Shown: positions 51,854 through 60,978, numbered from the stretch's first letter. The stretch: 64,000 nt of DNA from Phycisphaerales bacterium (GCA_017642965.1 JAEPOJ010000006.1:1-64000); one strand, 5' to 3'. The notes: generated by a model not told the origin, from the letters alone. Program-made: numbers and translations.

Positions 51854-52893
51854 GAGTCGCCCCCTTCCTTGGTCTGGAGCTGGCCACGCTCGTCGGCGAG
51901 GATCGTCTCGCGGTCCCGCGCATCGGGCGCGGGCATGGGGAGCGACTGGGTGTCGGGTGTGAGCGCAGCCGCGCGTCCCATGACGGGCATCCGGGTGATG
52001 TAGCGGAAGTCGCCGTCGGTCGCCTCGACATCGACCACGACGCCGGCGCGGGTGACCTCGTACACCCCGGTGGTGGTGGTGACGAGCAGGTTGCCGTTGT
52101 CGAGCTCCGCGATGCCGCGGTAGAGCTCCAGCGTCCCAGGGTCGTACTGGCCCACGAGGTTGGCGCCAGAATCGAACTCAAGGATCACGCCGGCGCTGAA
52201 TGAGCAGACGAGCAGGTTGCCGTTGGAGGCGATGGCCATCTGCTGGGGGAAATCGAGCTGCGGGACATCGAAAGAGCTGGTGAACCGCTCGTTGAACTTG
52301 CCGTCCATCGTATAGCGGACGATCTTGTCCTGCCCCTCGTCGGCGACGAGGACCTCGCCGTTGTACTCGATGACATCGAAAGGACCGCGGATGCCGCCGT
52401 AGCGGTTGAACACGAAGTCGTCCTGCTCGGCCCCGTCATCAGCGGCGAAGCTTTTGACGTTCTTCTGCGAGATCACCAGGTCGTTGAGCCGCCCGGAGTT
52501 GGTGATAAGGACATCACCGGCGTTGGGGCCCTGCGTCAGCACGTGACCGCCACGGATGTTGTCCATCACGTTAGTGTCACGCACGCCACCGAGTGAGAAG
52601 ACGCGGATGAACGAGCCATCGGGCGCGAACTCGGAGACGACGTCGGCGAACTGATCGGAGATCAGCAGGTTGCCGTCGCTGCCCAGCAGGACCTCGAGCG
52701 GGCGGTTGAAGACATCAACGCCCCCAACGCTGCCGGGGTCGGTGATGAATGCGTCGTCGATGAGCTGCCCGTCCGCGGCACTGAATGCCCAGACGCGGTC
52801 GCCATCGGAATCGGGGATGAGCAGGACATCCTGCGCGGCGGCCGGCATTGCGGCGCTGGCGAGCAGCAGGAACGGAACATATCGGACTTTCAT
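51850..52893 (-). CDS. NHL/SMP-30-like propeller protein without dockerin
   Basis: 347 residues from the ATG at 52893. The signal peptide ends AMPAAAQ. NHL-type strands follow (VDVFNRPLEVLLGSDGNLLI, FDVIEYNGEVLVADEGQDKI, FPQQMAIASNGNLLVCSF), giving a six-bladed propeller. The acidic C-terminus lacks a dockerin, the only exported protein of the operon without one. It is translationally coupled to the dockerin gene 50840-51853, so it may be a soluble partner. Confidence 0.83.
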   Translation of the reverse strand: MKVRYVPFLLLASAAMPAAAQDVLLIPDSDGDRVWAFSAADGQLIDDAFITDPGSVGGVDVFNRPLEVLLGSDGNLLISDQFADVVSEFAPDGSFIRVFSLGGVRDTNVMDNIRGGHVLTQGPNAGDVLITNSGRLNDLVISQKNVKSFAADDGAEQDDFVFNRYGGIRGPFDVIEYNGEVLVADEGQDKIVRYTMDGKFNERFTSSFDVPQLDFPQQMAIASNGNLLVCSFSAGVILEFDSGANLVGQYDPGTLELYRGIAELDNGNLLVTTTTGVYEVTRAGVVVDVEATDGDFRYITRMPVMGRAAALTPDTQSLPMPAPDARDRETILADERGQLQTKEGGDS

Positions 52894-52955
52894 GTGCTGA
52901 TCTCTCTTCTGGTTCTGTGGTCGCGCATGGTACCACGCGTGCGGGCCCACTCAAG

Positions 52956-52979
52956 CAAAAACCCACCGCAAAGGCGGGT
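52956..52979 (-). terminator. Terminator of the lactonase-like dockerin gene
   Basis: ACCCxCC (from 52961) and GGxGGGT (to 52979) form a stem with one mismatch. The A-run before it becomes U-tract on the minus strand. Confidence 0.65.
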
Positions 52980-53008
52980 TTCGGGTGCCTGCCCCCCACT
53001 CTCTGGAC

Positions 53009-54313
53009 TCAGGGGCAACCCAGGTTGTAGGCATTGACGAAGGCGGAAACATCGAAGAAGTCCCAGACCCCATCGCCAGTCAGATCGGCGGCCGGGTCCA
53101 TCGCGTTGTAGGCGTTGATGAACGCGGATACGTCAAAGAAGTCGAGCACGCCATCGCCCGTGAAATCGGGCACGCACATTGAGGCGGGGTCCCAGGCGAC
53201 CACGTCGTTGGGGCTGATGCCCTGAGTTGTAAACGGCGAGCCCCCCACGGGTGTGAGCACGCCGGTTGCTTGGTTGATGTCGAAGCTGTACGCACCCGAG
53301 ACGCCGTCGATCGCGGTCGAATCATCCATGGCGAAGAGGCGCCCATCGAGGGTGTCCATGCCCTGCAGGGTTCCCTGCAGCCCGACGTCAAACGATGCGC
53401 CCAAACTCGTCGGGATGCCGTCGCCATCGACCGCGAATGAGCGGATGGTCGCGTCTGTCCCGTGCGAAACGAACATGACCGAGCCGTCGGGCGTGAATGC
53501 GAAGCCCTTGGGCGATGCGCCGGGGGAGGTGAACGGGCTGCCCGGGAGCTCGCTGAGCATGCCCGATGAATCGTCGAAGCTGAAGCCGGCGAAGGCGTTG
53601 CCTCCGGCGCTGATCCCGCCCGCGGCGTACGCGTAGTTCCCATCGGGTGAGAAGGCGAGTGAAACGCCGAACACGCCGAAGCCGATGGTCTGGTTCAGCG
53701 AGGCCTGGTCGCCAACCACCTCGTAGACTCGGGCGGTGTTAGCGAAGGAATCGTTGCAGATGATCCATCGCCCGCTGGGATGCACGGCGATCGAGGTCAG
53801 GAAGCTCCCCGAGACGTCCGAATCCGCGAGCGTCAGCTCCAGCGTACCCGCATCCCAGTTGTAAAGCCGCAGCTCGTTGGAGCCGCTCAGGTCGGTGATG
53901 CACACCGCGAGCAGGTCATCGCGCACCCACGCGAGGTCGAGCCCGCCTTGGGGCACGGTGATGATGTCCACAACCGAGAGCGAGGCATCGGTCCCGACCT
54001 CGTAGACCGTGAAGTTCTCGGCGGCGCTCCCTGACGCGTGGCTGGTGGCGAGGAAGCGTCCGTTGGGCGTGATGTCGATCGCGAACGTGTTGCACCCGGC
54101 GCAGGGCTGGCTTGTGGATGTGCGCGAGCCGGTGATGACCCGATCGACGAAGGCGAGCGTGCCGTCGGTCTCCACGAGGAAGCTGGTAACCGAACCCTCG
54201 AGGTTGCCCTCATTGGCGACGAATACGGCTGGTGTGGCGCTCTGGGCGTGTGCTGCGGACGCGGCGCCTGCGATGGCAAGAACGGCGCGGACGATTGCTC
54301 TGTGTGTGTGCAT
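53009..54313 (-). CDS. Lactonase/YncE-like seven-bladed propeller with dockerin
   Basis: 434 residues from the ATG at 54313, within a CA-rich start shared with the next gene. The signal peptide ends SAAHAQ. The body resembles 6-phosphogluconolactonase (LVETDGTLAFVDRVITGSRT, FVSHGTDATIRSFAVDGDGI, YSFDINQATGVLTPVGGSPF). The double dockerin (PDFTGDGVLDFFDVSAFINA, ADLTGDGVWDFFDVSAFV) ends NLGCP. An enzymatic role is not certain; many such secreted propellers only bind ligands. Confidence 0.87.
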   Translation of the reverse strand: MHTHRAIVRAVLAIAGAASAAHAQSATPAVFVANEGNLEGSVTSFLVETDGTLAFVDRVITGSRTSTSQPCAGCNTFAIDITPNGRFLATSHASGSAAENFTVYEVGTDASLSVVDIITVPQGGLDLAWVRDDLLAVCITDLSGSNELRLYNWDAGTLELTLADSDVSGSFLTSIAVHPSGRWIICNDSFANTARVYEVVGDQASLNQTIGFGVFGVSLAFSPDGNYAYAAGGISAGGNAFAGFSFDDSSGMLSELPGSPFTSPGASPKGFAFTPDGSVMFVSHGTDATIRSFAVDGDGIPTSLGASFDVGLQGTLQGMDTLDGRLFAMDDSTAIDGVSGAYSFDINQATGVLTPVGGSPFTTQGISPNDVVAWDPASMCVPDFTGDGVLDFFDVSAFINAYNAMDPAADLTGDGVWDFFDVSAFVNAYNLGCP

Positions 54314-54380
54314 GAGAGATCTCCCTTGCACCCAGCATCGCAGATCGTCCCGCGTGAATCAAGCCCCTCACGCGCAACGG

Positions 54381-55562
54381 TCAGACGCAGCCCGCGTTGT
54401 ACATATTCAGGAACTCGCTGATATCAAAGAAGTCGAGCACGCCATCGCCATTGAAATCCGCTGAAGCACCCCCACTGCTGTATGCACCGAGGAACGCGGA
54501 GACATCGAAGAAATCCAAGTGCCCGCTCTGATCCAGATCCGCGAAGTTGCAGAACGGCGTGTTGAGACGCTCGGCGGTCTCGATCATCAGGTCCGTCAGC
54601 GACACGTTGAGCAGGTCGCTGTTCCAGACTTCCATGTAGCGCACGCCCGACTCGATCGCGAGATCGATCTCGCCCTGGTATCCCTCGTCGCTGAACCGGT
54701 CGGGGGTGTTGGTGTAGCTGTTGGCGACCTGGACCTGTGAATGGCTCGCGAGCGAGGCGTCCTTGAGGATCTCGAACATGCCGGGGTAGACATCGAGCGC
54801 GTTGTGCACCATCCACCACGCGGCCAGCACCCCCACCGCTTCGCCGTGCGTATCTCGGGCGTGCTGATAGACATCAAGTGCGACCGTGTCGCTGCCCAGC
54901 ACGGGGTGGACCTCGTGGGAAACCGGGTGGTTCGGGAAGGCGGCCACGAACGCGTCGACCGCGGTGTTCCATGAATCGGCGTAGAGCGCATCGGTATAGC
55001 CCGCGGCCTGCCAGTTGATCTGATCGATTGGCGAGAACGGCAGCTGCATCTCGAAACCGTTGCGGCTGGAGTTGGTCGCGTAGACCAGCGAGATGGTGTC
55101 CTCATTCGCGTAGCGTGCGCCGAGTGCCGCGATGAACTGGGTCCATCGGTTCTGGAAGGTGCTGTCCCAGGGCACGGGCATCTCTCGTGTGTCCGATCCG
55201 AACTGAAAGCTGAACATCTCGACACCCATCGAACTCAGCCAGGAGGGCGCGGCGCTGCCGTTGACCACCGCCAGCGAGACCTTGATGCCGTACAGCTCGG
55301 CCCGGGCGATCTGCTCGTCGAGCAGCGACCAGTCATAGACGCCGGGCGTGGGTTCCAGTGTGCCCCATTCCATCCGCACGAGCACCCCATCAACATGGTC
55401 GAGCTGGGCGACCTCGGGGATGACCGAGCCGCTGCCGTTGCCCGTGGTCGGAGGGCAGCTGCAGTACAGGCCCGTGGGGGGCGAGATCTCTCCCGCTATG
55501 GCCAGTCCAGACACAATCCCGACCCAAATAGAGAGTGCAATAGCCGTTCTGTGTGTGTGCAT
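54381..55562 (-). CDS. Glycosidase-like (TIM barrel) secreted protein with dockerin
   Basis: 393 residues from the ATG at 55562; ATG 55568 is an alternative. A signal peptide is followed by a GH42/GH5-like barrel: LVRMEWGTLEPTPGVYDWSL (strand 1 region with Glu), LYGIKVSLAVVNGSAAPSWL, RNGFEMQLPFSP and MEVWNSDL. Only a fraction of a normal catalytic site can be read with confidence. The double dockerin (CNFADLDQSGHLDFFDVSAF, ADFNGDGVLDFFDISEFL) ends NAGCV, the only such dockerin here with Val after Cys. Confidence 0.8.
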   Translation of the reverse strand: MHTHRTAIALSIWVGIVSGLAIAGEISPPTGLYCSCPPTTGNGSGSVIPEVAQLDHVDGVLVRMEWGTLEPTPGVYDWSLLDEQIARAELYGIKVSLAVVNGSAAPSWLSSMGVEMFSFQFGSDTREMPVPWDSTFQNRWTQFIAALGARYANEDTISLVYATNSSRNGFEMQLPFSPIDQINWQAAGYTDALYADSWNTAVDAFVAAFPNHPVSHEVHPVLGSDTVALDVYQHARDTHGEAVGVLAAWWMVHNALDVYPGMFEILKDASLASHSQVQVANSYTNTPDRFSDEGYQGEIDLAIESGVRYMEVWNSDLLNVSLTDLMIETAERLNTPFCNFADLDQSGHLDFFDVSAFLGAYSSGGASADFNGDGVLDFFDISEFLNMYNAGCV

Positions 55563-55604
55563 GCCCATGAAACGGCTTTCGTGGTGTCTGATTGCATGTG
55601 GATA

Positions 55605-55633
55605 CAAAAAAGCCCGATCGAGTTCGATCGGGC
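55605..55633 (-). terminator. Terminator of the FG-GAP/Ig dockerin gene
   Basis: GCCCGATC (55612-55619) and GATCGGGC (55626-55633) form the stem. A seven-A run at 55605-55611 becomes the U-tract on the minus strand. Confidence 0.85.
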
Positions 55634-55692
55634 ATGCGTGCAGCCTGGTTATCGGAACTTCGAGGCAACATCTTTAGACGAATCAAACTCGA

Positions 55693-57270
55693 TCACGGGC
55701 AGCCCATGTTGTACGCGCTGATAAACATGCTCACGTCGAAGAAATCGAGCACGCCGTCGCCGTTGAGGTCCGCGGTGCAGGCGGGAACGCCCGCGCCCCG
55801 GATGGCCAGCGTCGCCTGCTCGCTGGTGCGGGCGCCCTGCGGGTTGCTGACGACGCAGTCGTACATTGCGATGTCCTGTGCCGCGATGCCGCTTAGGACA
55901 AGCGTTGGCGAGTTCGCACCCGAGATGACCGTGTCGTCGCTCAGGTCGACGCCGTCGCGTCGCCACTGGTACGTGAGCGGCGGCGCGCCGTTGGAAACTG
56001 CAATCGAGAAATCGACCGTATCACCCGCGTTGGCGACGCGGGACTCGGGCTGCTGCCCGATGACGGGGGGCGCGAAGCAGGTGTTGAACCAGATGCCGAA
56101 CTCTGAGGGGCTGGCCCGGTCGTGGTTCAGAAGCACATCGGGCGTGCCGTCGTTGTTGAAGTCCGCGATCGAGCTCACCGTATAGTTGAACCCGGTGTTG
56201 TTATCGATCACATTGAAGGTCGAGGTTTCGGTGAACGCGCCCGTACCGTCGTTTCGCTCCAGCACGCCGCCGAAGATCGATCCGAGTCCACGGACCATGC
56301 GGAGGATGTCGTTGTCCCCGTCGCCGTCCGCGTCGAGGATCCCGATCGCCCAGGTCGGGTTGTTCGAGGTGTCGACGATCTCGGTGGCCGGGGTCTGGAA
56401 GTTCCCGGCGCCGTTGTTGAGCGTGTAGAACACGACGGGGTTTGAGAAGCTGAAGAGGCTGTAGGCGATGTCGAGATGCCCGTCATTGTTGAGATCACCG
56501 AGCTGGAGGTTGACATAGCCCCCGCTCGCACCCGGCGTGAAGGCGAAGGACTGCGGGCTGAATGTACCGTCGCCGAGGTTGCGGAGGATCGTCGTCAAGC
56601 TATCGACTCGGCTGGTGGTGACGATCTCGGGGAGCCCGTCGCCGTCGAGGTCGCCGGTCTGGAGGGTGTCGGTCGGTCCGACCGGGCCGTAGGACCGGGC
56701 GTCGGTGAAGGTGCCGTTGCCGGCGTTTCGGTAGGTCACGATCACCGGCTGCGAAGAGCGAGCGGCTTGGAATGCGACGATGTCCTCGAAGCCGTCGCCG
56801 TCGATGTCGGTGGTGAAGACCCGATCGGGGATGAACTCGGAGATGAAGGTGCTGGGCGTGGGGCCGAAGGTCCCGTCGCCGTTGCCGTTGAAGATGACGA
56901 TGTCGCCGCCGTCGCTGCCGCCGCGGACGCCCGCGAGGTCGAGGATGCCGTCGTTGTTGAAGTCGGCGAGCGTGTTGTGGAAGTTCCCGCCGTCCGCGCC
57001 CTGCAGCGGCACGGGGCTGTAGGTGAGGCCGCCCAAGCCGTCGTTGAGGTAGACGCGGGCCGAACCGTTATCGAGACCGGTGTGGATGACATCCCGATCG
57101 CCGTCGTTGTCGATGTCCCCGCTGGCGATCGGTGCGAGCAGGACGTCAGAGTTGAGGGGTGCGAACGATTCGGAGGTGTAGATCAAATCAATGTCGCACA
57201 GCTGTGCTGCTACAGGCAGCGCACTGGCAGAGAGGACCGAGGCGAGAACGAAAACCGATGTACTTTGCAT
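55693..57270 (-). CDS. FG-GAP + Ig-like secreted protein with single dockerin half
   Basis: 525 residues from the ATG at 57270. The signal peptide ends LPVAAQ. FG-GAP repeats (GDIDNDGDRDVIHTGLDN, GDLDGDGLPEIVTTSRV, ADFNNDGTPDVLLNHD) form propellers. An Ig-like domain follows (PVIGQQPESRVANAGDTVDF, YQWRRDGVDLSDDTVI, YDCVVSNPQGARTSEQATL). A single dockerin half (ADLNGDGVLDFFDVSMFISA) ends NMGCP. The gene diverges from the TetR gene, and the palindrome at 57362-57391 lies in its promoter region. Confidence 0.88.
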   Translation of the reverse strand: MQSTSVFVLASVLSASALPVAAQLCDIDLIYTSESFAPLNSDVLLAPIASGDIDNDGDRDVIHTGLDNGSARVYLNDGLGGLTYSPVPLQGADGGNFHNTLADFNNDGILDLAGVRGGSDGGDIVIFNGNGDGTFGPTPSTFISEFIPDRVFTTDIDGDGFEDIVAFQAARSSQPVIVTYRNAGNGTFTDARSYGPVGPTDTLQTGDLDGDGLPEIVTTSRVDSLTTILRNLGDGTFSPQSFAFTPGASGGYVNLQLGDLNNDGHLDIAYSLFSFSNPVVFYTLNNGAGNFQTPATEIVDTSNNPTWAIGILDADGDGDNDILRMVRGLGSIFGGVLERNDGTGAFTETSTFNVIDNNTGFNYTVSSIADFNNDGTPDVLLNHDRASPSEFGIWFNTCFAPPVIGQQPESRVANAGDTVDFSIAVSNGAPPLTYQWRRDGVDLSDDTVISGANSPTLVLSGIAAQDIAMYDCVVSNPQGARTSEQATLAIRGAGVPACTADLNGDGVLDFFDVSMFISAYNMGCP

Positions 57271-57361
57271 GTGTCGCTCCTTTGCGTTTGAATCAATCAT
57301 CTGATTCACCCCACAAAGCGACATCATCGCCGGTTTCTTTCCAAACCGGGAGTTACTCGGG

Positions 57362-57391
57362 GTCAACCCTGGGTTGACTTGTGGTCAACCC
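57362..57391. promoter_or_regulatory. TetR operator candidate: 17-bp palindrome plus half-site
   Basis: GTCAACCC-T-GGGTTGAC (57362-57378) is a perfect palindrome. A third GTCAACCC half-site lies at 57384-57391. The site is 42-71 bp before the TetR ATG and about 90 bp from the divergent dockerin gene, the classical TetR arrangement. Confidence 0.65.
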
Positions 57392-57432
57392 CGCCCGAAT
57401 TGATCCACAGCAGCGGATATCGTGCCGATACA

Positions 57433-58020
57433 ATGATCACCATGGCGCCACAAGGCACACGAGAGAAGCTCATCGCTGCTGGGTTGGACCTGTTCTATCA
57501 GCACGGCTTCCACGCGCTGGGGCTCGATCGCATCCTCGATGCGGTCGGCACGACCAAGACCACCTTCTATAAGTACTTCGAGAGCAAGGAAGCGCTCGCA
57601 CTCGCGTGCATCGAGCGGCGCGATGAGCGCTGGCGCAAACGCCTCCCCCAACTCCTCCGCGAACGCGGCGGCGAAGACCCCATCAATCAGCTCCGCGCCG
57701 TTTGGAGCGTGTGGCGGGACTGGTTCGACGACATCCACTTCAACGGGTGCCTGTTCATCCACGCGTGCTCGGAGTTCCCCGACCCCAACGACCCATGCCA
57801 TCAGGCCGCGTGGGCGAATGTCGACGCGCTGCGGGGCATCGTGCGCAATCTCGCCGAACAGGCCGAGCTGAGCGACCCCGACGCGTTCGCGCAGGAGTAC
57901 GGGCTGCTGATGCAGGGGGCGATCATCATGGAGGTGATCGACCGGCGCAACACCGCCGCGGATACCGCGGGGCGCGTGGGTGAGATGCTGATCGATCGCT
58001 ACCGGGTCGTCACTGCATGA
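57433..58020 (+). CDS. TetR/AcrR-family transcriptional repressor
   Basis: 195 residues from the ATG at 57433; ATG 57442 is an alternative. The N-terminal helix-turn-helix reads TREKLIAAGLDLFYQHGFHA and ILDAVGTTKTTFYKYFESKE. The C-terminal ligand domain (RAVWSVWRDWFDDIHFNGCL with ACSEFPDPNDPCHQAAWA) is typical of the TetR_C branch with conserved Cys residues. TetR proteins repress divergent genes until a small molecule binds; the perfect palindrome between this gene and the dockerin gene fits that. Ligand unknown. Confidence 0.9.
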   Translation: MITMAPQGTREKLIAAGLDLFYQHGFHALGLDRILDAVGTTKTTFYKYFESKEALALACIERRDERWRKRLPQLLRERGGEDPINQLRAVWSVWRDWFDDIHFNGCLFIHACSEFPDPNDPCHQAAWANVDALRGIVRNLAEQAELSDPDAFAQEYGLLMQGAIIMEVIDRRNTAADTAGRVGEMLIDRYRVVTA

Positions 58021-58049
58021 AAAACGCCCGGGCAGTCGCGCCCGGGCGT
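58021..58049 (-). terminator. Terminator of the HExxH protease gene
   Basis: ACGCCCGGGC (58024-58033), loop AGTCGC, GCCCGGGCGT (58040-58049). The A-run before it becomes U-tract on the minus strand; no T-run follows on the plus strand. Confidence 0.75.
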
Positions 58050-58082
58050 GTGGATGGCTGATGTTCTAACTCAGTGCGCGGC

Positions 58083-60848
58083 TCAGTCGCGACGGCTGTA
58101 CGCCGCCTCCAGCGCCCGCTCGATCCGCTCGTTCGCGTCACGCAGGTGGGCGGTGCTGTACGCGTCCATGCCCTTGGCCTTGGCGTAGAGCGTGGTCTTG
58201 GCCTGGATCTTCTGCAGCTCCTGACGCGCCAGCGCCTGGATCGTCTGGCCGGATGCCCCGGGCCAGCGCATCCCCGTCGCCAGATCGATCATGCGGCTCA
58301 GGTGCGTGCTCTGCAGGTTGCGGTCCAGCTGTGAGATCAGCGGGGTGCGGTTGGTGTACTCGCCGTCGATGTCCGGCAGGTCCCAGATGGCCTCGTGGAG
58401 CGTGTCGAAGATCTCAGGCACGGTGAGGGCATCCTCGCCCTCGGGCGTGCGGAGCTCGTTGTCCAGCACCCAGTTGAGGCGGGTGGGGTTCATGATGCCG
58501 GTCAGGGCCGAGGACTGGATGCCCAGCACGCTCTGGGCGATCGGCCACGCGTGGGCGGTGCCGTAGCCGGAGTCGTACCAGTTGTCGCTCTGCAGGTAGG
58601 CGAGGGTCTTGGTGTCGAGCCCGTACGCGTCTGAGTTGAAGGCGTGCTCGGCGATGAACCGCAGCGCCCGGCGCTGCTGCTCGGCATCGACCGGGCGGAT
58701 GGGCGCGACGGCATCAGGATCGCCCTTCATCGAGCGGGTGATGTGGGCGCCGCCGACCCAGTGCATCGCCATGTTGACGGCCCCGGACTGGATGCCCAGC
58801 AGCTGCTGGTGCACCTGGCGGGCTTTCTGCCACGATTCGCCGTCCTCGACGACGGTGTCGAGCAGCTCGGCGCGGGCCTTGTTGATGAAGCGGATGCGCT
58901 GCTCGGCGAAGTCGATCGAATCGCGCCCCAGGTCCCAGGTCTTGGCCTGCGGGTCGGGGGAGAACGCGCCGTCCTCGGCCATGTAGGCGTGCTCGGGCAT
59001 GGCCGCCTTCTTGGCGACCTCTTCGGGGTCGCCGAAGGTATAGTTCCACTCGATGGCCCACATGTCGTAGGGGCCGATGTCCATGGGCACGTACGGCCCC
59101 TGCACCAGCCCGTTGTCCGGGTCCTCAACGATGATGTTGGTGAGGGCGTAATCCATCACGGTCGACTGGATGGGCTGATCGAAGCCATCGCTGTTCATCT
59201 CCGCGATCGAGTGCAGGGCCGAGCCCTTCCAGTTGTGGGTCATGCCCATGGTGTGCCCGACCTCGTGCATGACCACGTCTCGCAGAAGCGGGCCGACGAA
59301 GTCCTCAGGCAGCCCGTCGAGCATGGTGACGTCGTCGCCCTTGTCCTTGAGCATGGTCCCGAGGTTGATGTCCATCGCCAGTCGGGCCGCGGCGATGTTG
59401 GCCGAGAGCCCGGGCAGCATCATGCACATCGCGTGCGAGCCGTCGGCGTGATGATCGTCGTGGTGGTGGACGGTGCGGTGCACGTCCCAGACCATGGGCG
59501 AGAGAGTCTCGGGGGCGTCCGCCAGCATCTCATCGAGATTGTCTGGCTGCTCAATGAGCGCCTTGGTCAGCATTGCGACGCGCTCGCGGTCGCCCGGCTC
59601 GGCCAGGATGACCCGCGGGTCCCACTCGGGGTACTCGGCCAGCCACCCCGCGAGCTCGGGCGAGATCACGCTCATCGCGTTGCTCGCCAGCTCGGTCTGG
59701 ATGTACTGGTTGGCGTACGACCCGATGAAGCCCTCGTCCATGACGATGTCGGCCTCGTAGATCTCGCCCGTGTCCGGGTGGGTGTGCACCGGGCCGATGG
59801 CGAAGCCCATGCCCGCGTTTGTCCAGCGGACGAACGAGTAGCGCATGTCCTCGGGGTCGATGTCCATGTGCGCCCCAGAGCGTGCGTCCTGCTGGCGCAC
59901 CTCGATGGCGTTGAGGATCCCGACCTGCTCGAAGGCCTTGTTCCAGGCGAGGATGCCGTCGCGCACCCAGCGCCGGTAGCGCAGGGGCGTGGTGTGCTCG
60001 ATGTAGTAGACGATGGGTTCACGAGGCGGGCTCATCTTCAGCGACGGGTCCGCCTTCTCGATGTGCCAGCGGTTGGCGTAACGCACGATCTGCGAGTCGC
60101 CGTCGTTGATCGCCCGGTCCTCGTAGGACTCGAAGTAGATCCCCACCCGGCGGTCCGCGACGCGCGGCTTGAAGCCCTTGGACTTCTCGGGCATGCCCAG
60201 CGAGTAGCGCACCTGCGCGAACTGCCCGTTCGCTCTGGGGAGCTCGAAGCCCAGCTCGACGTTGTTGGGGAAGACCTTGGCCTTGGTCAGCTTGGCCAGG
60301 CCCTGGTTGGCCCTGTTCAGGAAGCCGCCGATGAACTGCCCGGAGTTGCCCAGCAGCGCCCGGTCCAAATCGATGACCGGCCCGCCGCCCGGGCCCATGG
60401 CAACGATCGGCACCGAGAGCACCACGCGATCGGTGTTCACCCGCTCTACGCCGGCCTTGGATTCCTGATCGCCGCTCGAGCGGACTGCGATGTTGGGCTC
60501 GATGAGCATCAGCTGATCGTTCCGCTTCGACCAGTACACGGTCTTGGTGGGCACCCCCACCGCGTCGTGCCAGATCGAGTACACGCCCGATTGCGGGTGG
60601 CCGGCGGCAACGGTCGCGACAAGATAGAACCGCTGGCCCTCGAAGTTCTTGGGCAGCTCCGCCAGGACCTGGGCGTCCTTCTCACGCGTGTAGAGCGTGT
60701 AGAACTCGCTCTGCCCCGGCGCGACGGGCACCCGCTCGTAGCCCTTGACGGCGTCCTCGAACTTGCCCGGGGCTGCCCCGGCGCTGCCAATCAACGTTGC
60801 GATCGAGACCACTCCCAGCAGACTACCCATCTTGACGCGCATGCTCAT
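58083..60848 (-). CDS. Large secreted HExxH zinc metalloprotease (DUF5117-like)
   Basis: 921 residues from the ATG at 60848. The signal peptide ends GSAGAAP. The zinc site VMHEVGHTMGMTHNW (His528, Glu529, His532, His538) is the metzincin-like H-E-x2-H-x2-G-x2-H pattern. A His-rich insertion HRTVHHHDDHHADGSH lies at 457-472. N-terminal segments (QRFYLVATVAAGHPQSGVYS, VGIYFESYEDRAINDGDSQI) match proteins annotated DUF5117/DUF5118 zinc-dependent metalloproteases. No dockerin. It is probably periplasmic or extracellular. Confidence 0.9.
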   Translation of the reverse strand: MSMRVKMGSLLGVVSIATLIGSAGAAPGKFEDAVKGYERVPVAPGQSEFYTLYTREKDAQVLAELPKNFEGQRFYLVATVAAGHPQSGVYSIWHDAVGVPTKTVYWSKRNDQLMLIEPNIAVRSSGDQESKAGVERVNTDRVVLSVPIVAMGPGGGPVIDLDRALLGNSGQFIGGFLNRANQGLAKLTKAKVFPNNVELGFELPRANGQFAQVRYSLGMPEKSKGFKPRVADRRVGIYFESYEDRAINDGDSQIVRYANRWHIEKADPSLKMSPPREPIVYYIEHTTPLRYRRWVRDGILAWNKAFEQVGILNAIEVRQQDARSGAHMDIDPEDMRYSFVRWTNAGMGFAIGPVHTHPDTGEIYEADIVMDEGFIGSYANQYIQTELASNAMSVISPELAGWLAEYPEWDPRVILAEPGDRERVAMLTKALIEQPDNLDEMLADAPETLSPMVWDVHRTVHHHDDHHADGSHAMCMMLPGLSANIAAARLAMDINLGTMLKDKGDDVTMLDGLPEDFVGPLLRDVVMHEVGHTMGMTHNWKGSALHSIAEMNSDGFDQPIQSTVMDYALTNIIVEDPDNGLVQGPYVPMDIGPYDMWAIEWNYTFGDPEEVAKKAAMPEHAYMAEDGAFSPDPQAKTWDLGRDSIDFAEQRIRFINKARAELLDTVVEDGESWQKARQVHQQLLGIQSGAVNMAMHWVGGAHITRSMKGDPDAVAPIRPVDAEQQRRALRFIAEHAFNSDAYGLDTKTLAYLQSDNWYDSGYGTAHAWPIAQSVLGIQSSALTGIMNPTRLNWVLDNELRTPEGEDALTVPEIFDTLHEAIWDLPDIDGEYTNRTPLISQLDRNLQSTHLSRMIDLATGMRWPGASGQTIQALARQELQKIQAKTTLYAKAKGMDAYSTAHLRDANERIERALEAAYSRRD

Positions 60849-60883
60849 CTCTGAATCCTCTTTGACCCGGTTGTCATCGGTAA

Positions 60884-60908
60884 ACACGGGCCCAGAGCGG
60901 GCCCGTGT
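60884..60908 (-). terminator. Possible terminator after the 60979 gene
   Basis: ACACGGGCCC (60884-60893) and GGGCCCGTGT (60899-60908) form a 10-bp stem with a 5-nt loop. The U-tract on the minus strand is short (TTTA), so termination may be partial. Confidence 0.45.
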
Positions 60909-60978
60909 GTGTGTACCGAACTGTTATCGTTCAGGATGCGTGAGAAATCAAACGAAAACCGGCCCGCGTGGGGAAGTT

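Noticed and set aside
58644-60854. 736-residue plus-strand frame opposite the zinc protease
   Set aside because: It mirrors the protease gene; composition is Val/Gly/Asp/His-rich and typical of antisense frames in GC-rich DNA.
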